NCBI RefSeq assembly: GCF_000143415.4
Contig: NW_003314320.1
Location: forward strand, 614,099 to 678,098
Origin: Selaginella moellendorffii
Lineage: Eukaryota > Streptophyta > Lycopodiopsida > Selaginellales > Selaginellaceae
Length of the DNA stretch: 64,000 bases
Reading direction: 5' to 3'
Below are positions 1 to 9,066 of the stretch, in pieces (the first letter of the stretch is position 1; every line of letters begins with the position of its first letter). The position numbers were made by a program, and so were the translations under genes. The notes under the pieces were generated by a model, which saw only the letters and a program-made list of their open reading frames with translations, ran no database searches and was not told the origin of the DNA.

Positions 1-24
1 GCGTGTGGAATCGATGCAGTGAGT

Positions 25-75
25 ATGAGCAGCAGCAGCAGCAGCAGCAGCGGCGGCGGCGGCGGCGGCGCTTGA
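25..75 (+). repeat. AGC/GGC trinucleotide repeat
   Basis: A run of AGC units passes directly into GGC units. Read from the ATG at 25 it would code a short Ser-Gly stretch ending at TGA (73-75), but nothing supports a gene. The rest of 1-290 is probably the 3' flank of the PPR gene; I see no other feature there. Confidence 0.7.
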
Positions 76-290
76 TCCAAATCCAATTGCATTCCGGATC
101 AATTGGCGAACGATAGCTCTTGCAGGAATTGGTGGTCTTTCAAGACGATCGAGCCTTCCGCGATCATAGCATTTAGACCCGAAACTCGCGCAGTCGGCTA
201 CGATCCATGCTTGGCGCCAAAAATGTTCTTGGATATTTCGGATATTCTCGGTTTGTGCTTCCATCTCTTGATCAATTGCTCGATCGATCC

Positions 291-2273
291 TCAGAAATAC
301 CCCATGGTGGGCTTCATCGCTTGCTCGAAATCGCCATCGCCCTCTTGCCTCCTCCTACCCGATTTGTACAAATTGTGGAGCAACACATACGGCGCCGAGT
401 CCTCTGGATCCAGCTGAAAGACACACTGCGCGGCCTGCTGCGCCCCTCTCCCAAGACTCCCATAGTTCCTATACCCGCCCAGGAGCGTCGCCCACGCCAC
501 GGAATCGGGCTGGAAGGGCATGTTTGCGATCAAATCCTCGGCCTCCTTGATCCACCCGGACCGCCCAAGAACATCGATCAGACACACATAGAGGTCGTGA
601 TCCACGTCCCTCGCCATGGAGTAATCCGTGCTCATCGAGACGAAGTAGTGGCAACCCAGATCGACGCGCCCGGCGTGGCTGCAAGCCCCCAGCACGGCCA
701 CGAACGTCACTCCATCGGGCGTGATCCCATCCAGCGCCATCTCCGCGAAGAACGCGAGCGATCTCCTGGTATGCCCGCCGTGGGCATACGAGGAGATCAT
801 CACATTCCACGACCAGCGATCCCGGTCGGGCATATCGTCGAAGAGCGACTCGGCCATGGCGAGGCTGCCGCAGCGGCCGTACATGTGAAGCAGCGCATTG
901 CGGAGGTACGCGTCGGGCTCCGTACCGCTGGCCGTGATCTCCGCGTGGAGGATCTGGCCCTCGAGCAGCGCCTGGAGGTCCGCGCAGGCATCGATTGCGC
1001 TCATGAAAGTGATGTCGTTGGGATGCATACCCGTGAGATCCATGAGCTTGAAGATCTCTAGGGCATCCCACCCCCGGCCGTTCTTCACGTAGCCGGAGAT
1101 CATCGCGTTCCAGCTCGCGACGTTGCGCTGCTCCATGGCGTCGAACAGCCGCCGGGACTCGTCCACGTCACCATTCTGGGCGTATGCCGCCACCATGGCG
1201 TTGTACGACACGAGAACCTTCTGCGGCATCTTTTCGAAGAGCGCCCTCGCCTGGAGAATATCCCCGTGCTGGGCAAATGCCGTGACCATCGCCGTCCAGG
1301 TCACCGGGTCCCTCTTGGGCATCGCGTCGAATATCCGCTTTGCCTCCCCCAGATACCCGCACTGGGCATATGCCGTGATCATCGCGTTCCACGACACGAC
1401 ATTCTTGTCGGGCATGGCATCGAAAATACCCCGTGCCTCGCGGAGATTCCCCTTCTGGGCGTACGCCGTCACCATGCACGTCCAGGAGATGACGTTCTTC
1501 TGCGGCATGTCGTCAAACACCGCGCGGGCATCCTCCGTATGCCCGTACATGGCATATCCCTTGACCATGTTGTTCCACGAGGAGATATTCCGTACGGGCA
1601 TGGCGTCGAAGAGGCGGCGCGCCTCGCCCAGGCAGCCATTCTCGATGTAGCCGGTGATCATGGCCGTCCACGAGACGACGTTCTTATCGGGCATCTTGTC
1701 GAATATCCGCCGGGCCTCGAGAATATGCCCGTTCTCGGCATATGCGGTGACGATGCTCGTCCACGAGACCACGTCCTTCTTGGGGATCTTGGCGAAGACG
1801 TCTAGGGCTTCCGCGAGATGCCCGCCCTTGGCGTAGGCGTTGATCATCGCGTTGGCGCCCACCGTGCTCTTCTCGGGCATCTCCTCGTACATTTTGCGCG
1901 CCTCCTCCAGATGCCCGTTCCTCCCCAGCGCGGACACCATGATGTTCCACGAGAATGCGTTGCGATCGCCGCGGTCCAGGCTCTGGAACACCGATCGGAC
2001 GTGCTCCAGGCTGCCGCATTTGCTGTACATGTCCATGAGCAGGTTCTTGAGGTAGCGATCGGCGGCGTAGCTGGAGGCCTTGATCCGGCCGTGGATCGCC
2101 ACCGCCTCGGCCAGATCCTTGGCCTTGGAGCACGATTTGACGCAGCAGGCGAGCGCGTGGTACTCCTGGAAGCTGGCATCGTCGAATCGCGCGCGGGCGA
2201 GGCGCTCGGGGGGGATTATGGCCGCGGCGTCGCGAGATCCAGGCGCTGTGGGATCCCCGAAACGGACGGGCAT
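291..2273 (-). CDS. Intronless pentatricopeptide repeat (PPR) protein, tandem S-motif type
   Basis: A 660-residue uninterrupted frame starting at an ATG (complement of 2271-2273). From about residue 105 to 390 it is a chain of 31-residue PPR units, each with an (N/D)VVSW(T/N)AM-like helix and an EAR.(I/L)FD.MP ending; two longer P/L-type units and a GACSHAGRVDLG block follow. The tail contains an E-motif start (WATLLGGYRN, LDPEDSAPYVLL) that degenerates after YVLLHNLYKSG, so there is no full E or DYW domain. Known of the family: PPR proteins bind organellar RNA for editing, splicing or stability, with two positions per repeat reading one base. Organelle targeting is expected but the N-terminus is not a clear presequence. 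The truncated E region makes autonomous editing unlikely. It lies head-to-head with NMT, with 98 bp between the start codons. Confidence 0.9.
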   Translation of the reverse strand: MPVRFGDPTAPGSRDAAAIIPPERLARARFDDASFQEYHALACCVKSCSKAKDLAEAVAIHGRIKASSYAADRYLKNLLMDMYSKCGSLEHVRSVFQSLDRGDRNAFSWNIMVSALGRNGHLEEARKMYEEMPEKSTVGANAMINAYAKGGHLAEALDVFAKIPKKDVVSWTSIVTAYAENGHILEARRIFDKMPDKNVVSWTAMITGYIENGCLGEARRLFDAMPVRNISSWNNMVKGYAMYGHTEDARAVFDDMPQKNVISWTCMVTAYAQKGNLREARGIFDAMPDKNVVSWNAMITAYAQCGYLGEAKRIFDAMPKRDPVTWTAMVTAFAQHGDILQARALFEKMPQKVLVSYNAMVAAYAQNGDVDESRRLFDAMEQRNVASWNAMISGYVKNGRGWDALEIFKLMDLTGMHPNDITFMSAIDACADLQALLEGQILHAEITASGTEPDAYLRNALLHMYGRCGSLAMAESLFDDMPDRDRWSWNVMISSYAHGGHTRRSLAFFAEMALDGITPDGVTFVAVLGACSHAGRVDLGCHYFVSMSTDYSMARDVDHDLYVCLIDVLGRSGWIKEAEDLIANMPFQPDSVAWATLLGGYRNYGSLGRGAQQAAQCVFQLDPEDSAPYVLLHNLYKSGRRRQEGDGDFEQAMKPTMGYF

Positions 2274-2371
2274 GGCGGGGCCACGTCTCCCGCGCGATTA
2301 TATCGACGGCGGGGCGGGCTATGAAATTTTAGGGTTCTTGGGCGGGGCGAGGAACAAAGAGGGGGAGCTAA
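2274..2371. promoter_or_regulatory. Short bidirectional promoter/5' leader between PPR and NMT
   Basis: Only 98 bp separate the two divergent start codons, so both leaders and any core promoter must fit here or overlap the coding regions. It contains a TATATC stretch near 2299 and a telo-box-like TTTTAGGGTTC at 2327-2337 facing the NMT start. Shared use is inferred from spacing alone. Confidence 0.5.
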
Positions 2372-3592
2372 ATGTACCGGCGCGGCGTTCTTTCGCCCGA
2401 GATGCGCGCGTCGCCGGAGAGCAAGCGGCACCAATTCTGGGAGACGCAGCCCGTAGGTCAGTACAGGGACAAGGAGAATGCCGATCTGCCCGACGGATCG
2501 ATCGAGCCGGCGACGCCGCCGTCCGAGGTGAAGCAGGAGCCCTACAATCTCCCCAGCAGCTACGAGTGGTGCACCTGCGACGTCAACTCGGAGGACGCCA
2601 TGGCGGAAATCTACGCGCTGCTCACCAACAACTACGTCGAGGACGATGACAACATGTTTCGCTTCGACTACTCGGTGGATTTCCTGCGCTGGGCGCTCCG
2701 CCCGCCGGGCTACTTCCCCAACTGGCACATCGGCGTCCGAGCAAAGACCTCCAAGAAGCTCGTCGCCTTCATCACCGGCGTCCCGGCCCGGATCCGCGTC
2801 AAGGAGTCGGTGATCAACATGGCCGAGATCAACTTCCTGTGCGTGCACAAGAAGCTGCGATCCAAGCGCCTCGCGCCGGTGCTCATCAAGGAGGTGACGC
2901 GGAGAGTTCATCTGGAGAACCTGTGGCACGCTGCCTATACCGCGGGCGTCGTGCTGCCGACCCCGGTGGCGACTTGCCAGTACTGGCACCGCTCGCTCAA
3001 CCCGAAGAAGCTCATCGACGTGGGGTTCTCGCGGCTGGGCGCCAGGAACACCATGAGCCGGACCATCCGGCTGTACCGCCTGCCAAGGGAGACGGTGACG
3101 CCGGGGTTCCGGGCCATGGAGCGGCGCGACGTCGCCAAGGTGACGGCGCTGCTGCGCGGCTACCTGGCGCAGTTCTCGGTGGCGCCGGTCTTCACCGAGG
3201 CCGACGTCGAGTACTGGCTGCTCCCCCTGGAGAACGTCGTCAACAGCTACGTCGTGGAGAACCCCGAGAGCCGCGAGGTGACCGACTTCGCGAGCTTCTA
3301 CACGCTGCCGTCGACCGTGATCGGGAACGAGCAGTACTCGGTGCTCAAGGCGGCCTACTCGTACTACAACGTCTCCGGCGCGACGCCGATCGCGCAGCTG
3401 ATGAACGACGTCTTGATCATGGCCAAGCGCTGCGACTACGATGTTTTCAACGCGCTCGACATCATGCACAACGAGGATTTCCTCAAGGAGCTCAAGTTTG
3501 GCCCCGGCGATGGCCACTTACACTACTACCTCTACAACTACAGGATGAAGGAGGCGCTCAAGCCAGCGGAATTGGGACTGGTTTTACTTTGA
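2372..3592 (+). CDS. NMT1: Glycylpeptide N-tetradecanoyltransferase (N-myristoyltransferase)
   Basis: Intronless 406-residue frame. It transfers myristate from myristoyl-CoA to N-terminal glycines of cytosolic proteins. Family landmarks in order: HQFWETQPVGQ near residue 22, SYEWC about 64, FPNWHIGVR around 112, the acyl-CoA binding core EINFLCVHKKLRSKRLAPVLIKE near 152-173, a YWHRSLNPKKLIDVGFS block, FYTLPS, AAYSYYN, and NALDIMHNEDFLKELKFGPGDG. The protein ends in Leu-Leu exactly at the stop, as the enzyme requires because the C-terminal carboxylate acts as catalytic base. Length matches the conserved NMT core, with a short N-terminal extension. Lack of introns is notable beside intron-rich neighbours and could reflect retroposition. 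A long antisense frame over it is a GC-bias shadow. Confidence 0.95.
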   Translation: MYRRGVLSPEMRASPESKRHQFWETQPVGQYRDKENADLPDGSIEPATPPSEVKQEPYNLPSSYEWCTCDVNSEDAMAEIYALLTNNYVEDDDNMFRFDYSVDFLRWALRPPGYFPNWHIGVRAKTSKKLVAFITGVPARIRVKESVINMAEINFLCVHKKLRSKRLAPVLIKEVTRRVHLENLWHAAYTAGVVLPTPVATCQYWHRSLNPKKLIDVGFSRLGARNTMSRTIRLYRLPRETVTPGFRAMERRDVAKVTALLRGYLAQFSVAPVFTEADVEYWLLPLENVVNSYVVENPESREVTDFASFYTLPSTVIGNEQYSVLKAAYSYYNVSGATPIAQLMNDVLIMAKRCDYDVFNALDIMHNEDFLKELKFGPGDGHLHYYLYNYRMKEALKPAELGLVLL

Positions 3593-4042
3593 TCACCAAA
3601 GCTTCGATCGATCGTTCGTCCCTCTTTTTTTTTTTCTTTTTTTTCTCTCTCTCTCGATCTCTTTTGTTTTTTTTTTGTTTTTTATGTTCTTGCCGCGATC
3701 TCGAAGCGCTCGCTAGCTGTGCTTTCCATTGTTTTTTCTCTTCGCTGGGTTTTATCCCACGTCCACGTCACTGCCAACGTGGCGCGGTGATACTTCTGCG
3801 TTACCCTTCTATCAGGTGCTACTCGGGTCACATTCTTTTTGGACGATTGGATTTAGGGTTCTTGGCTAGACGCGAGCAAGGCGCAGCATTGGATCCATGT
3901 AAATATCGCGGAATTGGTGGATCCAGGCAAGAGCGTCCAGATCTGAGCGCCTGTTTTTGGCTGATGATCTTCCGGAATGGCAGGGGTGGAAATAAGAATT
4001 CCCAGCGCAGCGGTGAAAACAGGGAGATCGAGAATCGGGCAC
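3593..4042. repeat. NMT 3' flank with poly-T/CT tract
   Basis: A T-rich and CT-rich low-complexity stretch runs at about 3621-3692 just after the NMT stop, probably in its 3' UTR. The remainder up to 4042 is the presumed leader of the VAP27 gene, with a telo-box-like TTTAGGGTTC at about 3853-3862. No coding potential seen. Confidence 0.5.
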
Positions 4043-5313
4043 GATGCCGAGCGAGCTTCTGAGTTTCCAGCCGACGGAGCTCAAATTCCCCTGTAAGATT
4101 CTCGACCCTGTGTTTTGTGTGGATTCCGCGGTCTAGTAGAGTAAAAATTTCTCTCGATTTCGTGCCTAGGCTTTCCAATCAAGGCTGGAAGGCTTCGGAG
4201 AGGTAGACATTTGTTGCCCCCCAGAATAGAGGTCCAGCTTGCGAAGACTTTTGGATCTAAGCTTTGTCCTAATTTCGCTCGCTCTGTTTGTTTTGCTGGA
4301 AATAGTTGAGTTGAAGAAGCAAATTGCTTGCCCCTTGGAGCTCAAGAATAACACCGACGAGTATGTGGCGTTTAAGGTAACCAAGGAAGAAATGATACGT
4401 CTGTGTGAGTGCTCTAATTCTTTGTTCTTTTTATTTCCAGGTGAAAACTACATCACCAAAGAAATATTCTGTTCGTCCGAATGCTGGTTTTGTTCCACCT
4501 CATGGCAGCGTTGACATTATCAGTATGTTCTCTCTTCCTTTTTTTTTTGTTTTTTCTATTAAGATTGACCCCGTGCTTGTTTGCTCCAGTCACCATGCAA
4601 GCACAACGAGACTATCCCCCAGACCTGCAGCAGTGCAAGGACAAGTTCCTTGTGCAAAGTGTTCGAGCACCGGAGGGTGCTCAGTTTCAAGAAGTGTCCC
4701 AGGAGCTGGTCAGTTCATAGCTTTCTAAACATCGTTGGTTTAGAATTGTTTTGGTGCAGTTTAACAAAGAGAATGGGGCGGAGGTTTTCGAGAACAAGCT
4801 GAAAGTTGTCTATGTCTCTCCGCCTCAACCTCCGTCTCCGGTTCCCGAGTCCGCCGAAGAAACTGTTTCTCCATCAAAAGCCGACAATGGAGACTGGATC
4901 TTTTCACTGAGAGACGTAAGACTTTTCATACCTTTTAGCTGCACGAAACTCGGATGGACACGTTGTTGGTTTACAGGGGCCTAAAACTGCCGGTGAACTT
5001 GAGAGCAAGATTGCAGAGGTAACAAGTATCGTGAACGTGAGTTTTAAGCTATCTGTTGCTTGCAGGCACGAGCATCCTTGACAACACTGTCGAACGAGCG
5101 CGACTTGGCAAAGCATCAAACGCGAGAGCTCGAGCAAGAACTGGTACGGAATCTAGTTTTTCTAGTTCTTTTCTAAAGTAGGACCCGTTGCAGGCCAATG
5201 CTAAAGTCTCTAGCAATCACACTACAACCTCGAGAGGGCATGGTTATTCACTCTTTTTCGTTTTTTTTGTGGGAATCTTGGGTGTCCTGGTGGGGTATTT
5301 TCTTAGACATTAA
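4043..5313 (+). CDS. VAP27: VAP27-type vesicle-associated membrane protein-associated protein
   Basis: Eight exons: 4043-4092, 4306-4376, 4441-4522, 4590-4708, 4760-4915, 4977-5018, 5066-5143, 5194-5313. Splicing restores LKFPFELKKQ across intron 1, the classic start of the major sperm protein (MSP) domain, followed by LELKNNTDEYVAFKVKTTSPKKY, VRPNAGFVPPHGSVDI and CKDKFLVQS. The MSP domain covers about residues 1-125 and binds FFAT-motif proteins. A Pro/Ser linker and a coiled coil (about LESKIAEARASLTTLSNERDLAKHQTRELEQEL, split in two exons) follow, and the last exon gives a C-terminal anchor (SLFFVFFVGILGVLVGYFLRH). It is thus a tail-anchored ER protein tethering ER to other membranes. All splice joins keep the frame. 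Start chosen because MPSELLSFQPTELKF matches the usual N-terminus. Confidence 0.93.
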
Positions 5314-5505
5314 CTTATAGTTAGCGTGGTTCACATTGTTTGGTTATGACGTGGCTGAAATGAATATGTCGATTCTATATGCCTTTGTGTGTATCGTCTC
5401 GTCCTCGAACTTAGAAGCCACTGAGGAATTCGCCCTGGCGTATCTGTTTCGGCAATGCAGTACTTTATAAAAATCTGGTAACGATTTTTCTCTCCTGAAA
5501 GTTCG

Positions 5506-7646
5506 ATGTTTACCTTGGAAAGTTTTGCAGGTGCATGGCCGATGTGTGTTATTTTTATGTTCATCGCTACTGGCTACTATGTTATCCTTAAATCGAGACC
5601 AAGCTGCCGCCGACAAGTTTTGCCTCCACCAGGGAATTCCGGCGAAACTTTTATGCTCTTTACAACGCTTCCAGATAAGTTTGTGGGAAACCACCGTAAA
5701 AAGTGCGTAACCTTGTGGATTGGGATCTGGAATGGCTGACAAATGGGCTTTTGATTCAGATATGACATACTTTCAAGCTACCTTATACGCCATCCAACTG
5801 TAATAGTTTCGACGATTGATGCAAACAAGTTCTTTTTGGAGCAAGAAGGCTCCAAGTTTTGCAAGGCGTCCAAGCTGAAGTCTATGAGAAACACATTGTG
5901 GCCGCACCAAGTGAACCAGGCAAACGATGACTTGCATCGGAGATTTTACAAGCTAATTCTCGCACACATGGTACCGGAAGTTCTCAAACAGAAGGTTCAG
6001 AAGTTTGATGAGAGTGCGCGCAGATGGCCTGTCCGAAGGTGTGCGCACTGTGATGAGGCCAGAGATGGAAAAGGTATTTGGAACGAAAGCTCGATGAATG
6101 GAACTGACTTTGCCAATGCTTTCAGTTCACATTTCTTGGGATCGCGAGCTTGGTTTGCGACGAGGGAGTTGGATCCACAAAACTTAACAACACAGACAAT
6201 TTTGAATGACATCAGGGCATTGACGAAAGGCATCGTCAGTCTTCCAGTAAACGTACCATTCTGTGTTTACAGGTATGCAATTACAATACTTAAGGTTTTT
6301 TATTCCGAGCACTTTGTTTCAGGCTATCTTACTTTAAAACGATTATTTGTCAAAGACAAAGAGATTCAGAAACTCCGCATGCTGATTTGCTGCAAACTCT
6401 TCTAGACTCCAGAGAGGATGGAGGGCCTCTGTCAACCGATGAGGTTGTTGATAATTGTATTGCGTGCCTGTCATGAAGTTTCTGCATGAGAATCCAAGTG
6501 TATTCGAAGATCTCAAGGTAAGCTATGTGACAAAGTACTGGCGAATGTCGTTTATACATCCATAATTTCATTCATTTTTGAGTTTACTAATGTAGACCAC
6601 TTCTGAGAAAACTCATCTAATATTTTATGTCAGGTAATTGAAAGGTATACTATCTCACATTATATAGTTGTGGACCATTAGCTTGAGAAGAATCCAAAAG
6701 ACATTTTTTTTGGGGGGAGGGGGCAGCAAAGAGTTGTTAGGTATCAATTTTGACCAAGGGGCCAAAGGTATATTGGTTATAGGAACTTAATCTACTCTTT
6801 ACAATGGGAACAATAACATAATGAAGATTTTGAGGTAGTTCAAGGGTGGTTGGGTGGTGCAGAACCTTAAAAAGAGATATAGCATAGTGTAAATGAGGAT
6901 AGATATTATTTAATGCCGAGTCATAACATATTATTAACAACTAAATCAGAATAATAAAATAAGAAAAGGCCCTGTGTGTAAGGGATAGGATCTTAATGTT
7001 GGTATTCTTTTTGTGTGACTGGGGCAAAAAATATTCTAAAGAAGTGTATGAGTTTGTGGTCAGGATGAGCACATACGGATAACGAAGAGAAAGGACGGAG
7101 ATAAATATCTGACTTGGGAGGATTGTCATGACATGCATTTCACGTGGATGGTAAAGTTAAAATTGTGTTCTTTCGTTTATTTACAAGTTTTTCCATGGCA
7201 TGTTATCCAGGAATTATCAAATGTCCCTCCCGCCGTGATCCGGGAGATCGCAGAAGACGTTGTCTATCAGGGTAAGAACACCTCCATTGTGTCTAAAGAA
7301 TGCCACTAAAATGCTATTTGCAGGCTAATCTAAACGAGCAGCACTTTCCAGATCCTCATAAGTTCGATCCCAAGGTATGTCTCAGGTTGCTCCCAAGCGC
7401 GGAAGCTATACTCCATTTGGAGCTGGGAGCCGGAGTTGTGCTGGGCGAGAGCTCTCGAAACTAGAGATGCTCGTGTTCATTCACAGGCTGGCACAACTTA
7501 CAAGTAAGCTTCCGTGTGTTTTTTCGTGTTCTTTAGAAAAGCTTTCTATCACTTAAATTTGATAGATGGGAGCCAAACGAGACAAGCAAAGATGTGAGCT
7601 ACCATCGCTGGAGGACGGCTATCCAGTGCGTCTCTACAAGCTTTAG
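5506..7646 (+). pseudogene. Cytochrome P450 pseudogene (CYP85-clan-like)
   Basis: The front half reads as a P450: a membrane segment (CVIFMFIATGYYVIL), the proline hinge LPPPGNSGET, then after a small intron (donor near 5699, acceptor near 5760) IRHPTVIVSTIDANKFFLEQEGSKF, the C-helix region DLHRRFYKLILAHMVPEVLK, and IVSLPVNVPF.VYRYAI. Near 6465 the frame meets a stop: DEVVDNCIACLS-stop is followed out of phase by VMKFLHENPSVFEDLK, so the I-helix oxygen-binding A/GGxxT segment is missing. The K-helix ExxR is absent too; AT-rich DNA occupies its place (about 6520-7195). Coding similarity resumes at NVPPAVIREIAEDVVYQG, LNEQHFPDPHKFDP, and a good heme loop TPFGAGSRSCAGRELSKLEMLVFIHRL at about 7420-7490. 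The end (ELPSLEDGYPVRLYKL-stop) needs another frame shift. Heme cysteine is present but activity is not credible. Clan assignment rests on the VAPK..TPFG and LEML.FIH pattern. Confidence 0.75.
6520..7195. other. AT-rich insert within the P450 pseudogene
   Basis: Between the exon ending VFEDLK and the one starting NVPPAVIREI lies about 675 bp of visibly AT-rich DNA with a G/T homopolymer patch (6704-6722). It is far longer than the ~50-60 bp introns of the neighbours and replaces the ExxR exon. No terminal repeats or target-site duplication could be made out by eye, and no coding frame is supported. Confidence 0.45.
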
Positions 7647-7781
7647 AAATTCTAGAGTATGGATCGGACGGTCCTTAATGTTTTGAAATTGGACGGTGGA
7701 GATTGTCCTCGTTACTGTGAATCTAGCAAACGGCTGGGATTTTCTCTCGTCAAAGATTTAGGGTTTTTTGCTAGGAGCGCG

Positions 7782-8845
7782 ATGGACAGGGAGTGGGGGA
7801 GCAAGCCCGGGAGCGGTGGCGCGGCGTCGGCTCAGAATGAGGCGATCGATAGGCGCGAGCGTCTCCGGCGCCTCGCCATCGAGACGATCGACCTGGGCAA
7901 GGATCCCTACTTCATGCGCAATCACTTGGGAAGGTCTGTCTCTCTTTCATTTTTTTCTCTTGGAGGAGAATGTCCGCTGTTTTTCTCGAGATTGGGCGAG
8001 TGATGGCATTGAAATTCCTTTGGTTTTGGCAGCTACGAGTGTAAGCTTTGCTTGACGCTGCACAACAATGAGGGAAACTACTTGGCACACACGCAAGGCA
8101 AGCGCCACCAGACGAATTTGGCCAAGCGCGCGGCTCGGGATGCCAAAGATCAGCCTATTCAGCCACAGCCACTCAAGAGAAAGCTCAACCCACGCAAGAC
8201 AGGTATGGGGGAAAAGACCATCTCTTTGGATTTTTCTAAGTGTTGTGTTGTGTCTCCTCCAGTTAAGATTGGCCGGCCCGGTTACAAAGTCACGAAACAA
8301 TACGACGCAGAGACGCAACAACGCTCCCTACTCTTTCAGGTGGATTTTCACTTTGCTAGACACGATTCTTAGCTGAAACTTCGTGTTCTTGTCTTATAGA
8401 TTGCTTATCCGGAGATCGAGGACAATGCCAAGCCACGGTACCGTTTGATGTCCTCGTTTGAGCAGAAGCTGGAACCGAACGAAAAGGAGTGGCAGTATCT
8501 CCTCTTCGCGGCCGAGCCTTACGAGATTATCGCCTTCAAGGTAATGAATCCACATCGTTTCGTTACGAAACTTACTTTCGCTTCTTCTGTTCATAGATTC
8601 CGAGCACGGAGATTGATAAGTCGGCCAATGACAAGTTTTTCTTTCATTGGGATCAAGACTCCAAGCAGTTCACGGTGAGTTTTCATCCTTCAGTTTTTGC
8701 TTCCCGTTCTCACAAGTGTGAAACGTTTTTTTGCCAGCTTCAGTTGTATTTCAAGCCAAAGCCTCAGGTAGGACCAGCGCCACGGCCAGCAACAGGCTTC
8801 CCGCCGAGCGTACCGCCAGGACTACCACGGCCTCCTCCTCGGTGA
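7782..8845 (+). CDS. SF3A2: Splicing factor 3A subunit 2 (SF3a66/PRP11)
   Basis: Six exons: 7782-7933, 8033-8202, 8263-8339, 8400-8540, 8597-8674, 8738-8845; 726 nt, 241 residues, all phases consistent. Residues about 1-50 form the conserved MDREWGSKPGSGG...NHLG N-terminus. Residues 51-80 are a matrin-type C2H2 finger (YECKLCLTLHNNEGNYLAHTQGKRH). Residues about 110-205 are the conserved PGYKVTKQ, QIAYPEIED, RYRLMSSFEQKLEP, WQYLLFAAEPYEIIAFK, FFFHWDQDSKQFTLQLYFK core. A short proline-rich tail ends the protein. Role: SF3a subunit of the U2 snRNP, in the nucleus, needed for branch-site recognition. A TTAGGGTTTT telo-box lies about 15 bp before the ATG. It is tail-to-tail with TFB1, the stops 221 bp apart. 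Confidence 0.95.
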
Positions 8846-9066
8846 CTCCAAACAAGCAGTGCTCACACACGGGTATGTTGCAAAATGGTCCGGAATAGTT
8901 TCTAGTCAAGAGATTAGCCAGTCTTGTAACAAAACTAACTTGTAAGACTTCCAAGGATTTGTTTCCAGATGTTTCACCCAGTGAATGACAAGCGGCGAGT
9001 GATTTACTTACTTCGATTCTCACGGCCGTGTAACTTAACTTCTCTACAAAATTGGAGCTCATACCT

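Noticed and set aside
25-75. Short Ser8-Gly6 peptide gene at the left edge
   Set aside because: Explained by the trinucleotide repeat; no leader or downstream coding support.
207-1061. 284-codon frame antisense to the PPR gene
   Set aside because: Pro/His/Arg-rich shadow of the PPR coding strand without family similarity.
2216-3517. 433-codon antisense frame over NMT
   Set aside because: It is an Arg/Val/His-rich mirror of a GC-rich coding strand and starts with GTG; the NMT frame explains the region fully.
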